Source of the DNA: Comamonadaceae bacterium 2PF
Lineage (GTDB): Bacteria > Pseudomonadota > Gammaproteobacteria > Burkholderiales > Burkholderiaceae_C
Length of the DNA stretch: 64,000 nt
Direction: 5' to 3'
Assembly: GCA_005502875.1 (NCBI GenBank)
Contig: SCMV01000001.1
Span: 62,001-126,000, forward strand
The notes under the pieces are model-generated. The model made no database searches, was not told the origin of the DNA, and worked only from the letters and a program-made list of their open reading frames with translations. The position numbers and the translations under genes were made by a program. This document shows positions 1 through 8,489 of this stretch, in pieces; the first letter of the stretch is position 1; each line of letters starts with the position of its first letter.

Positions 1-2
1 AC

Positions 3-3000
3 GCCACCATGGCGCTGGCCTTCGAGAGCCAGTCGGGTGACCTGCTCGCGGCCTACGGCACGAACACCGGTCCCTCGGTTTACTACCGCACCTGGACGGC
101 CGGTGGCGGTTGGTCGGCCCAGGGCACCGGCCCCAGCATGGGCGGCACCGATGTGCCCTACGTCGTCAAGCTGTACGCCGACCCTTACAGCGACACCATC
201 ATGCTGGGCGTGCAGGACAACGCGTCCGACCTCAACATGGTCGCCTGGGATGGCTCGGGCTGGGGCAGCGTGAACACGCTCGACGCCGCCACCGGCTTCA
301 CCTACCGCGAGAACTTCACCTTCGTCTGGTACCGCGACTCGGCGGTGATCTCCTACCTCGACGGCGACAGCCTGAGCTACCAGGAAGACGCCGGTGCCGT
401 CGTGCTCGACCAGGGCACCTCGGCCAACCTGACCATGGGCAACGACGCCGATTACGACGGGGCGGTGCTGACGGTGTCTTTCACCTCAGGCAGCACCGCC
501 GGCGAAGACGTGCTGGGCGTGCGCAACCAAGGCAGTGCTGCGGGGCAGGTGGGCGTCAGCGGTGCCAACATCACCTACGGCGGGGTGGTGATCGGCACGT
601 TCACCGGAGGCTCGGGCGGCACGCCCTTGAGCATCTCGTTCAACGTCAATGCGAGCGATGTGGCCGCCACCGCGGTGCTGCGCAACATCACCTACGCCAA
701 CACCAACACCAGCACGCCCGACACCACCAGTCGCGTGGTGCGCTTCGTGGCGCAGACTCCATTGGGGCACACCAGCGCCCACAACGAGGTGACGGTGCAG
801 GTGCAAGCCGTCAACGATGCGCCGGTCAACACGGTGCCGGGCGCGCAGTCGGTCAACGAAGACGCCAGCCTGACCTTCTCGTCAGGCAACGGCAACCGCA
901 TCAACGTGAGCGATGCGGATGCCGCCAGCGGCAACATCGAGGTGCAGCTCTCGGTGGACCATGGCGTGCTCAACGTGCCCGGCTGGGCCGCCACCACGGC
1001 ATCGAGCCTGACCCTGACTGGCACCGTGGCCCAGGTGCAAGCCTGGCTGGCCAGCGTCGTCTACACCCCAACAGCCCAGTACAGCGGCGCCGACACGCTC
1101 ACGGTCACCACCAGCGACCTGGGCAACTCCGGCACCGGTGGTGCCGCGACCGACGTGGACACCGTCACCATCAACGTCAACGCGGTGAACGACGCTCCGG
1201 TCATCACCAGCGATGGCGCAGGGGCGAGCGCTTCGGTGTCGGTCAACGAAGGCAGCACCGCCGTCACCACCGTGACCGCCTCGGATGCCGATGGCGACAC
1301 GCTCGTCTACAGCATCGTCGGTGGTGCCGATGCAGGCCGATTCACCATCAACGCCAGCACCGGTGCGCTGAGCTTTGCGATCGCGCCTGACCATGAAGCC
1401 CCGCTCGACGCCAACGGCGACAACCTCTACGAGGTCAGCGTTCGCGTCAGCGATGGCACGGTGCATGACACCCAGGACATCGCGGTCACGGTCAACGACC
1501 TCAACGACAACGCCCCGGTCATCACCAGCAATGGTGGTGGTGCCAGCGACGCGGTCAGCCAGGTCGAAGGTGCCACCGCCGTCACCACCGTGACCGCCAC
1601 CGATGCCGATGGCGACACCTTGAGCTACCACATCGTCGGCGGCGCCGACGCCGCGCAGTTCCAGATCAACGCCACCACCGGCGCGCTGAGCTTCGTGAGC
1701 GCACCTGACTTCGAGTCGCCGACTGACGCGGGTGGCAACAACGTCTACGACGTGGTCGTGGAGGTGCGCGATGGCGTGAACACCGACACGCAGACACTGG
1801 CCATCACCATCACCGATGGCAACGACCAGGCCCCCGTCATCACCAGCGATGGCGGCGGTGCCAGCGCGAACCTGAACATCGATGAAAACACCACCGCCGT
1901 GACCACAGGCACGGCCACCGATGGCGACAGCGTGGGCACGCTGAGTTGGCGCATCGCCGGTGGGGCCGATGCGGCACGCTTTGTCATCGACAGCGGAACC
2001 GGTGCGCTCAGCTTCGTCAGCGCCCCCGACTTCGAGGCCCCGACCGACGCCGGCGGCAACAACGTCTACGACGTGGTCATCGAGGTCAGCGACGGTGTCA
2101 ACGTGGACACCCAGGCGATCGCCGTCACGGTGGACGACGTTTTCGAAGTGGGCAACCCGCCGGTCATCACCAGCGACGGCGGTGGCGCCTCGGCCAGCCT
2201 GTCTCTGAACGAGAACACCTCGGCGGTCACCACCGTGACCGCAACCGATGTCGATGGCAACCCGCTGAGCTACCGCATCGCGGGCGGTGCCGACGCCGCG
2301 CGCTTTGTGATCGACAGCGGCACCGGCGCGCTGAGCTTCGTCAGCGCCCCTGACTTCGATGCGCCCTTGGATGCAGGCGGCAACAACGTCTACGACGTGG
2401 TGGTGGAGGTGACCGATGGCATCAGCGTGGATGCGCAGGCCATCAGCGTCACGGTCAACGACCTGAACGACACCGCGCCCGACGTGACCAGCAACGGCGG
2501 TGGCGCCACGGCCTCCATCAACGTGGCCGAAGGCAGCACGGCCGTGACCACCGTGACCGCCACCGACGCCGACACGGTGGGCAGCCTGACCTACCGCATC
2601 GCCGGTGGCTCGGACGCGGCCCGCTTCACCATCAACGCCGCCACCGGCGCTTTGAGTTTCGCCGCCACGCCCGACTTCGAGAACCCACAAGACACCGGTG
2701 CCGACAACGCCTACGAGGTCATCGTCGAAGCCGACGACGGCGCGCAGGCCACCCAGCAAACGCTGACCGTCAACGTCACCGACACCAACGACACGGCACC
2801 TGATGTGACCAGCGATGGCGGTGGTGCGACAGCGTCCATCAACGTGGCCGAAGGCAGCACGGCCGTCACCACCGTGACCGCCACCGACGCCGACACGGTG
2901 GGCAGCATCACCTACCGCATCGCAGGCGGTGCCGACGCCGCCCGCTTCACCATCAACGCCGCCACCGGCGCTTTGAGCTTCGCGGCCACGCCCGACTTCG

Positions 3001-5807
3001 AGAGCCCGCAAGACACCGGCGCTGACAACGCCTACGAGGTCATCGTCGAAGCCGACGACGGCGTGCAGGCCACCCAGCAAACGCTGACCGTCAACGTCAC
3101 CGACACCAACGACACGGCACCTGATGTGACCAGCGATGGCGGCGGCGCCACGGCCTCCATCAACGTCGCCGAAGGCAGCACGGCCGTCACCACCGTGACC
3201 GCCACCGACGTCGACACGGTCGGCAGCCTGACCTACCGCATCGCAGGCGGTGCCGACGCGGCCCGCTTCACCATCAACGCCGCCACCGGCGCTTTGAGCT
3301 TCGCGGCCACGCCCGACTTCGAATCACCGCAAGACACCGGTGCCGACAACGCCTACGAGGTCATCGTCGAAGCCGACGACGGCGTGCAGGCCACCCAGCA
3401 AACGCTTACCGTCAACGTCACCGACACCAACGACACGGCACCTGATGTGACCAGCGATGGCGGTGGCGCCACTGCCTCCATCAACGTCGCCGAAGGCAGC
3501 ACGGCCGTGACCACCGTGACCGCCACCGACGCCGACACGGTGGGCAGCATCACCTACCGCATCGCCGGTGGCTCGGACGCGGCCCGCTTCACCATCAACG
3601 CCGCGACCGGCGCTTTGAGCTTCGCGGCCACGCCCGACTTCGAGAACCCGCAGGACACCGGTGGCGACAACGCCTACGAGGTCATCGTCGAAGCCGACGA
3701 CGGCGTACAGGCCACCCAGCAAACGCTGACCGTCAACGTCACCGACACCAACGACACCGCGCCCGACGTGACCAGCAACGGCGGTGGTGCCACGGCTTCG
3801 ATCAACGTCGCCGAAGGCAGCACGTCCGTCACCACCGTGACCGCCACCGACGCCGACACGGTCGGCAGCCTGACCTACCGCATCGCCGGTGGCTCAGACG
3901 CGGCCCGCTTCACCATCAACGCCGCCACCGGTGCTTTGAGCTTCGCGGCCACGCCCGACTTCGAGAACCCGCAAGACACCGGCGCCGACAACGCCTACGA
4001 TGTCATCGTCGAAGCCGACGACGGCGTGCAGGCCACCCAGCAAACGCTGACCGTCAGCGTCACCGACACCAACGACAACGCGCCCGTCATCACCAGCGAC
4101 GGGGGTGGTGCCATCGCCCTCGTCCAGGTTGACGAAGGCGGCACCGCCGTCACCACCGCCACCGCGACCGATGCCGACGCCACCGCCAGCCTGAGCTGGG
4201 CCATCGTCGGTGGCGCTGACGCAGGCCGCTTCACCATCGACGCCGGCACCGGGGTGCTCAGCTTCGCGCAGGTCACCGACCACGAGGCACCGCTCGACGT
4301 CGGCGGTGACAACGTTTACGCCGTGCGCATCCAGGTCAGCGATGGCGCGCAAACGAGCTGGCAGGACCTGCTCGTGACCGTGCGCGACCTCAACGACAAC
4401 GCCCCGGTGATCACGAGCCACGCTGGCGCGGCCTCTGCCACGGTGAACCACGCGGAAAACACCCAGGCCTTCGCCACGCTGGTCGCCACCGACGCCGACG
4501 CCAGCAGCACCCTGGTCTGGCGCATCAGCGGCGGGGCCGACGCCGCTCGCTTCACGATCGATGCCGGCACCGGCGCGCTCAGCTTCGTGACAGCGCCCGA
4601 TCATGAGGCGCCAGCGGATGCAGACACCGATGGCACCTACGAGGTCACGGTCGAGGTCGACGATGGCAGCCAGACCGACAGCCAGGCCCTGAGCATCGTG
4701 GTCGACAACGTCAACGAGGGCCCGGCCTGGTCGGGCGTTGCTCCCGGCTACACCACGCCCGCCGGCGCGCCGCTGAACGTGGTCGCGGGCGCTGGCCTCA
4801 TGAACAACGCCCAGGACCCCGATGGCGACCTCATGCAAACGGTCCTGGTGAGCGGCCCCTCCCATGGCAGCTTGAACCTGTCGTCCGATGGCGGTTTCGT
4901 CTACCAGCCCCAGGCGGGCTTTGCCGGCGTCGACTCCTTCACCGTGGCCCTGAGCGACGGCAGCCTGCAAGGCGCCAGCCGCGTCATCGAGGTGCGGGTC
5001 GAGGCCCCGCCTTCGGTGCCCGATGCCGTGGTCCGAAACCCCGACCCCCTGCCCGCACCGGCGCCTCCACCACCCAGCGCACCGGCCCCAGCGCCAGCGC
5101 CCGAGCCGTCGCCATCGCCTGCGCCCACGCCAGCGGTCCCTGCCCCCATCCAGCCCGCCGCACCTGAGCCTGTCGTCGATGGCCTGGGGCTCGTGGGCCC
5201 GGCCGATCCCAACGCCTGGTTGGGCCGCGCAGCCCCCGCAGCGGGCTCGGACGGCTCGCCGATGTCATCGACAACTCCCTCTGCTGACACCACCGCAGCC
5301 GGGCTGAGCCTGCGCATCGACGCCGGTGCATCGCTCACCCTGGTGCCGCTGGACTCGCCCCTGGTGGCGTTCTCGCGGCTGTTGCAGGCTGCTCAGCCCC
5401 TGGCCGACGCCCCGACAGCCAGCCTGGACATCGCCGCACCCGCCATCGACCTGGGGGGCTTCATGGGCTGGCCGCCGAACGCGGGTGAAGATGGCGCCAG
5501 CGTCGACGTGAAGATGGCGCAGGCAGGCGGCGCCGCCTTGTCTGCCGGGGCCGTCTGGTGGGCGGCCCGCACCAGCGGCTTGCTGGCCAGCATGGCCATT
5601 TCTGCGCCCGTCTGGCGCGGCATCGACCCCCTGCCGGTGCTGGGTGGCGCCAAGTCCCGTGACGACGAGTTGCCGGAGGGCGGATCCGCCGATGTGGACG
5701 CTGGTGGCGACGCCGAAGGCGACATCGACCACGTCTTCGACCGCAACGTGGCGGCCCCTGTTGGCAGCGACATCGCCCTGGGGTCCCATGCGGGCGGGGC
5801 GCGGTGA
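3..5807 (+). CDS. Giant cadherin-repeat surface/secreted protein, 5' end outside window
   Basis: The frame is open from the first base, so the true start lies upstream; the first in-frame ATG is at 9. The visible part is about 1,930 residues. Repeats of about 105 residues with VTSDGGGA, TVTATDAD, GADAARF and TGALSF signatures run from about residue 397 to 1575. I count eleven; the DxNDxxP and DAD motifs are calcium-binding cadherin features. An Ig/cadherin-like tail follows (DNA about 4720-5010), then a Pro/Ala linker (about 5035-5165) and a hydrophobic stretch near 5520-5615 just before the acidic C-terminus. This architecture is known from very large adhesins of betaproteobacteria. A role in adhesion or biofilm is inferred. 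No RTX nonapeptides are visible. The following adaptor gene may belong to its export, but this is unproven. Confidence 0.85.
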   Translation, partial: ATMALAFESQSGDLLAAYGTNTGPSVYYRTWTAGGGWSAQGTGPSMGGTDVPYVVKLYADPYSDTIMLGVQDNASDLNMVAWDGSGWGSVNTLDAATGFTYRENFTFVWYRDSAVISYLDGDSLSYQEDAGAVVLDQGTSANLTMGNDADYDGAVLTVSFTSGSTAGEDVLGVRNQGSAAGQVGVSGANITYGGVVIGTFTGGSGGTPLSISFNVNASDVAATAVLRNITYANTNTSTPDTTSRVVRFVAQTPLGHTSAHNEVTVQVQAVNDAPVNTVPGAQSVNEDASLTFSSGNGNRINVSDADAASGNIEVQLSVDHGVLNVPGWAATTASSLTLTGTVAQVQAWLASVVYTPTAQYSGADTLTVTTSDLGNSGTGGAATDVDTVTINVNAVNDAPVITSDGAGASASVSVNEGSTAVTTVTASDADGDTLVYSIVGGADAGRFTINASTGALSFAIAPDHEAPLDANGDNLYEVSVRVSDGTVHDTQDIAVTVNDLNDNAPVITSNGGGASDAVSQVEGATAVTTVTATDADGDTLSYHIVGGADAAQFQINATTGALSFVSAPDFESPTDAGGNNVYDVVVEVRDGVNTDTQTLAITITDGNDQAPVITSDGGGASANLNIDENTTAVTTGTATDGDSVGTLSWRIAGGADAARFVIDSGTGALSFVSAPDFEAPTDAGGNNVYDVVIEVSDGVNVDTQAIAVTVDDVFEVGNPPVITSDGGGASASLSLNENTSAVTTVTATDVDGNPLSYRIAGGADAARFVIDSGTGALSFVSAPDFDAPLDAGGNNVYDVVVEVTDGISVDAQAISVTVNDLNDTAPDVTSNGGGATASINVAEGSTAVTTVTATDADTVGSLTYRIAGGSDAARFTINAATGALSFAATPDFENPQDTGADNAYEVIVEADDGAQATQQTLTVNVTDTNDTAPDVTSDGGGATASINVAEGSTAVTTVTATDADTVGSITYRIAGGADAARFTINAATGALSFAATPDFESPQDTGADNAYEVIVEADDGVQATQQTLTVNVTDTNDTAPDVTSDGGGATASINVAEGSTAVTTVTATDVDTVGSLTYRIAGGADAARFTINAATGALSFAATPDFESPQDTGADNAYEVIVEADDGVQATQQTLTVNVTDTNDTAPDVTSDGGGATASINVAEGSTAVTTVTATDADTVGSITYRIAGGSDAARFTINAATGALSFAATPDFENPQDTGGDNAYEVIVEADDGVQATQQTLTVNVTDTNDTAPDVTSNGGGATASINVAEGSTSVTTVTATDADTVGSLTYRIAGGSDAARFTINAATGALSFAATPDFENPQDTGADNAYDVIVEADDGVQATQQTLTVSVTDTNDNAPVITSDGGGAIALVQVDEGGTAVTTATATDADATASLSWAIVGGADAGRFTIDAGTGVLSFAQVTDHEAPLDVGGDNVYAVRIQVSDGAQTSWQDLLVTVRDLNDNAPVITSHAGAASATVNHAENTQAFATLVATDADASSTLVWRISGGADAARFTIDAGTGALSFVTAPDHEAPADADTDGTYEVTVEVDDGSQTDSQALSIVVDNVNEGPAWSGVAPGYTTPAGAPLNVVAGAGLMNNAQDPDGDLMQTVLVSGPSHGSLNLSSDGGFVYQPQAGFAGVDSFTVALSDGSLQGASRVIEVRVEAPPSVPDAVVRNPDPLPAPAPPPPSAPAPAPAPEPSPSPAPTPAVPAPIQPAAPEPVVDGLGLVGPADPNAWLGRAAPAAGSDGSPMSSTTPSADTTAAGLSLRIDAGASLTLVPLDSPLVAFSRLLQAAQPLADAPTASLDIAAPAIDLGGFMGWPPNAGEDGASVDVKMAQAGGAALSAGAVWWAARTSGLLASMAISAPVWRGIDPLPVLGGAKSRDDELPEGGSADVDAGGDAEGDIDHVFDRNVAAPVGSDIALGSHAGGAR
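2480..4084 (+). repeat. Five tandem 321-bp coding repeats
   Basis: Inside the cadherin gene the boundary motif C-GA(C/T)GTGACCAGC recurs at 2480, 2801, 3122, 3443 and 3764, exactly 321 bp (107 codons) apart. The copies are nearly identical in DNA, while the flanking cadherin repeats differ more. This points to recent duplication or gene conversion inside the array. Confidence 0.92.
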
Positions 5808-5904
5808 AATCCGCCTGCTCCACCTGTCTTTTTCGGGCTTGCGTGCCGCCATGCGGGAGGAACATGGGAGCGTGGTGCAGGATCGCCTGCGCCTGGGAAC
5901 TGCC

Positions 5905-6729
5905 ATGAACCGCACACCATGCCGTTTGCCTGCGTGGGCCTTGAAGGCCTGCCTGGCCTGCCTGAGCTGGCCCGCCCTCGCCAACCCGCTGGGCTGCCTG
6001 ATCGAGCCCGACCGCGTCGCCGACGTGGGCAGCGCCTCCGTCGGGGTGATCGAATCCATCCAGGTCGAGCGGGGCGATTTCGTCACCGCTGGCCAGGTCA
6101 TCGCGCGCCTGAGCGCGGGGGTCGAGCGCGCCTCTGTGGCGGTCGCCGAATCGCGCGCGCGTGCCGACGCCGAGGTCAAGGCCGCCGAGGCGGCGTCCGA
6201 ACTGGCCCGAGCCAAACTCACCCGCGCCCGCGACCTGGTCAAGTCCGAGTTCATCTCGCCGCAGGCGCTGGAGCAGGCCCAGGCCGAATCCCGCATGGCC
6301 GACGAACGTGCCAGGCAGGCGCGCGACGCCCGCGACGTGGCGCAGCGCGAGTTCCAGCTCTCGACCGCGCAACTGGGCCAGCGCATCATCCGTGCGCCCT
6401 TCGAGGGCATCGTGGTCGAGCGCTACCGCACCCAGGGCGAGCGCATCGAGCGAGAGCCCGTGGTGCGCATCGCGCGCATCCACCCCTTGCGCGTCGAAGC
6501 CATCGCCCCAGCCGACCGCTTCGGCAGCATCCAGACCGGGCAGGTGGGCCAGGTCAAGCCACAGCTGCCGCAGTTCGGCACCTTGCAGGCCACCGTCACG
6601 GTGGTGGACCGCGTGGTCGATGCCGCGTCCAACAGCTTTCGCGTGCGCCTGACCCTGCCCAACCCGGACCACCGCATCCCCTCTGGCCTGCGTTGCAGCG
6701 TGGACATCGTCGCTGCGCGACCGAACTGA
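5905..6729 (+). CDS. HlyD/RND-type periplasmic adaptor (membrane fusion) protein
   Basis: The protein is 274 residues. I chose ATG 5905 because it begins a typical signal peptide (MNRTPCRLPAWALKACLACL, cleaved near PALA-N). In-frame starts exist upstream at 5644 and 5851, but they overlap the cadherin gene or lack signal character. After the signal there is a short lipoyl/barrel-sandwich half (VGVIESIQVERGDFVTAGQ), an Ala/Arg-rich alpha-helical hairpin (about residues 70-150), the second lipoyl half (IIRAPFEGIVVER) and a beta-barrel domain. It is shorter than classical adaptors (350-400 residues), and no inner-membrane pump or TolC gene is visible nearby. It probably bridges inner and outer membranes; the exported substrate is unknown. 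It is 97 bp downstream of the cadherin gene on the same strand. Confidence 0.8.
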   Translation: MNRTPCRLPAWALKACLACLSWPALANPLGCLIEPDRVADVGSASVGVIESIQVERGDFVTAGQVIARLSAGVERASVAVAESRARADAEVKAAEAASELARAKLTRARDLVKSEFISPQALEQAQAESRMADERARQARDARDVAQREFQLSTAQLGQRIIRAPFEGIVVERYRTQGERIEREPVVRIARIHPLRVEAIAPADRFGSIQTGQVGQVKPQLPQFGTLQATVTVVDRVVDAASNSFRVRLTLPNPDHRIPSGLRCSVDIVAARPN

Positions 6730-6744
6730 GGTGCCGAAAGCGCC

Positions 6745-8325
6745 ATGGCCCAAGCCCCCAAAGCCGCATCCGGATGGCGCCATTGGCGGCCATCTGCCAC
6801 GATGCGCCTGGCTTGGGGCGTGCTGTCGCTGACCATCAGCTTGCTGCTGGTGATGGACCTGCTGCTGGGGCTCTTTCCGAGCGAGCACGAGCGCCTGAGG
6901 GCCGTGCGCGAGCGATCGGCCTTGAACCTGGCCACGCAGGTGCGGGTGATGCTGGCGCAACCGCGCGCCGAGGCGCAACTCTCGGCCGTGCTCGAAGGCA
7001 TCGCCCAGCAATCCGATGAGCTCACCTCCATTGGCGTGCGCCGGCGTGACGGCGTGCTCGTGGCCGCCAGCGCCGAGCACGAACGCAACTGGGTGCCTCG
7101 GCCCGACCAACGCTCCACGCTCGACGCCATCATCGTGCCCCTGCAGGAGCCTGGTGGGCTGTGGGGCGCGCTGGAGCTGCGCTACAAGGCCGATCCGCTG
7201 ATCACCGGCTGGCGTGGCTGGATCGGCGGCAACATGCTGGCCCTGATGCTCAGCCTGAGCACGGCGGGCTTGCTCGTCTACTACTTCTACCTGCGGCGCA
7301 TGCTGCAGCACCTGGACCCATCGCAAGCCATCCCGGAGCGCGTCAGGGCGGCTTTCGATGCGCTGGCCGAAGGCCTGCTGGTGCTCGATCACCAGCAGCG
7401 CATCATGCTGACCAACGAGGCTTTTTCGCGGCTCTACCCCAGCGAAGGCGCGCAACTGGGCAGGCCGGTGTCCGAGCTGGCCTGGCTCAACGACGCGCTG
7501 GGTGATGCCGTCAAGAACCCACCCTGGCTGGTGGCCATGAGGACCCGCGAGCCCGTGCTGGGCGTGCAGGTGCGCATCACCGGCGAGGACGGCCAGACGC
7601 GTCAGGCCCTGATGAATTGCGCCGCGATCTGCGACGCCAAGGGCAACCCGCGAGGCTGCGTGGTCACGCTCGATGACGTCACCGAGCTCGACCGCGCCAA
7701 CGTCCGCCTGCGCGAAGCGATGGGCGAGCTGGAACGCTCGCACGACCGCATCCAGACGCAGAACGTCGAGCTGGAAAAACTCGCCAACCACGACCCGATG
7801 ACGGGCTGCCTGAACCGCCGGGCCTTCTACGCCCGTGCCGAGCCGCTCTTTGCTCGCGCCCGGGAGCAGGGCTCGCCGCTGGCCTGCATCATGAGCGACA
7901 TCGACAAGTTCAAGAACTTCAACGACACCCATGGCCACGCCGTGGGCGACCAGGTCATCCAGCAGGTCGCGGCGCTGCTCACGTCGTCCCTGCGGCCCGA
8001 AGACCTGCTGTGTCGCTACGGTGGCGAGGAGTTCTGCATCGTGCTGCCCAACACGGCGCTGCCCGAGGCGCTGCGCGTGGCCCAGCGCATGCGCGCCCGC
8101 ATGGAGGCCGAGGCCGGCCCCGGGGTGACCAGCGTGGCCGGCCTGCGCATCACCTCCAGCTTTGGCGTGTGCACGTTGCCCGAAAGCCAGGTCGGCTCGC
8201 TGGACAAGCTGATCGAGCAGGCCGACGCCGGGCTGTACGCGGCCAAAGAGGCCGGGCGCAACCGGGTCCGGTACGCCCCCGGGGTGCAGGCTGCGCTGGA
8301 TGTCGTCAAATCGTCCATTGCGTGA
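6745..8325 (+). CDS. Membrane diguanylate cyclase with PAS domain (GGEEF)
   Basis: This 526-residue protein should make c-di-GMP from two GTP. A transmembrane helix lies at about residues 20-45, a periplasmic sensor region follows, and a second helix sits at about 157-182. A PAS domain (about 195-310), a short coiled linker and a C-terminal GGDEF domain complete it. The active-site motif reads GGEEF (about residue 426), accepted in this family. RPED lies five residues before it, the correct place for the RxxD inhibitory I-site, so product feedback is likely. It starts 15 bp after the adaptor gene, suggesting co-transcription. The signal sensed is unknown. Confidence 0.9.
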   Translation: MAQAPKAASGWRHWRPSATMRLAWGVLSLTISLLLVMDLLLGLFPSEHERLRAVRERSALNLATQVRVMLAQPRAEAQLSAVLEGIAQQSDELTSIGVRRRDGVLVAASAEHERNWVPRPDQRSTLDAIIVPLQEPGGLWGALELRYKADPLITGWRGWIGGNMLALMLSLSTAGLLVYYFYLRRMLQHLDPSQAIPERVRAAFDALAEGLLVLDHQQRIMLTNEAFSRLYPSEGAQLGRPVSELAWLNDALGDAVKNPPWLVAMRTREPVLGVQVRITGEDGQTRQALMNCAAICDAKGNPRGCVVTLDDVTELDRANVRLREAMGELERSHDRIQTQNVELEKLANHDPMTGCLNRRAFYARAEPLFARAREQGSPLACIMSDIDKFKNFNDTHGHAVGDQVIQQVAALLTSSLRPEDLLCRYGGEEFCIVLPNTALPEALRVAQRMRARMEAEAGPGVTSVAGLRITSSFGVCTLPESQVGSLDKLIEQADAGLYAAKEAGRNRVRYAPGVQAALDVVKSSIA

Positions 8326-8489
8326 TGGCCAGCGCGGCGCCCATGGCGCCCCTTGCCAGGGTTTGACACCAGGCAACGCCTGACCCAGCGAGCACCGGGC
8401 TGGCGCACAATCGAATCGCGCGGGTGTCTTGCGGGCCTGCGAGGTGGTGTTGTGCGCCGCAAGCCCCTTGACCCCTTGCCCGCTCGGCC

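Noticed and set aside
882-3080. Long minus-strand ORF opposite the cadherin gene
   Set aside because: It is an antisense shadow of GC-rich repeated coding DNA and itself shows a meaningless periodic peptide.
5644-5904. Longer start for the HlyD-like adaptor
   Set aside because: It overlaps the cadherin gene and hides the clear signal peptide starting at 5905.
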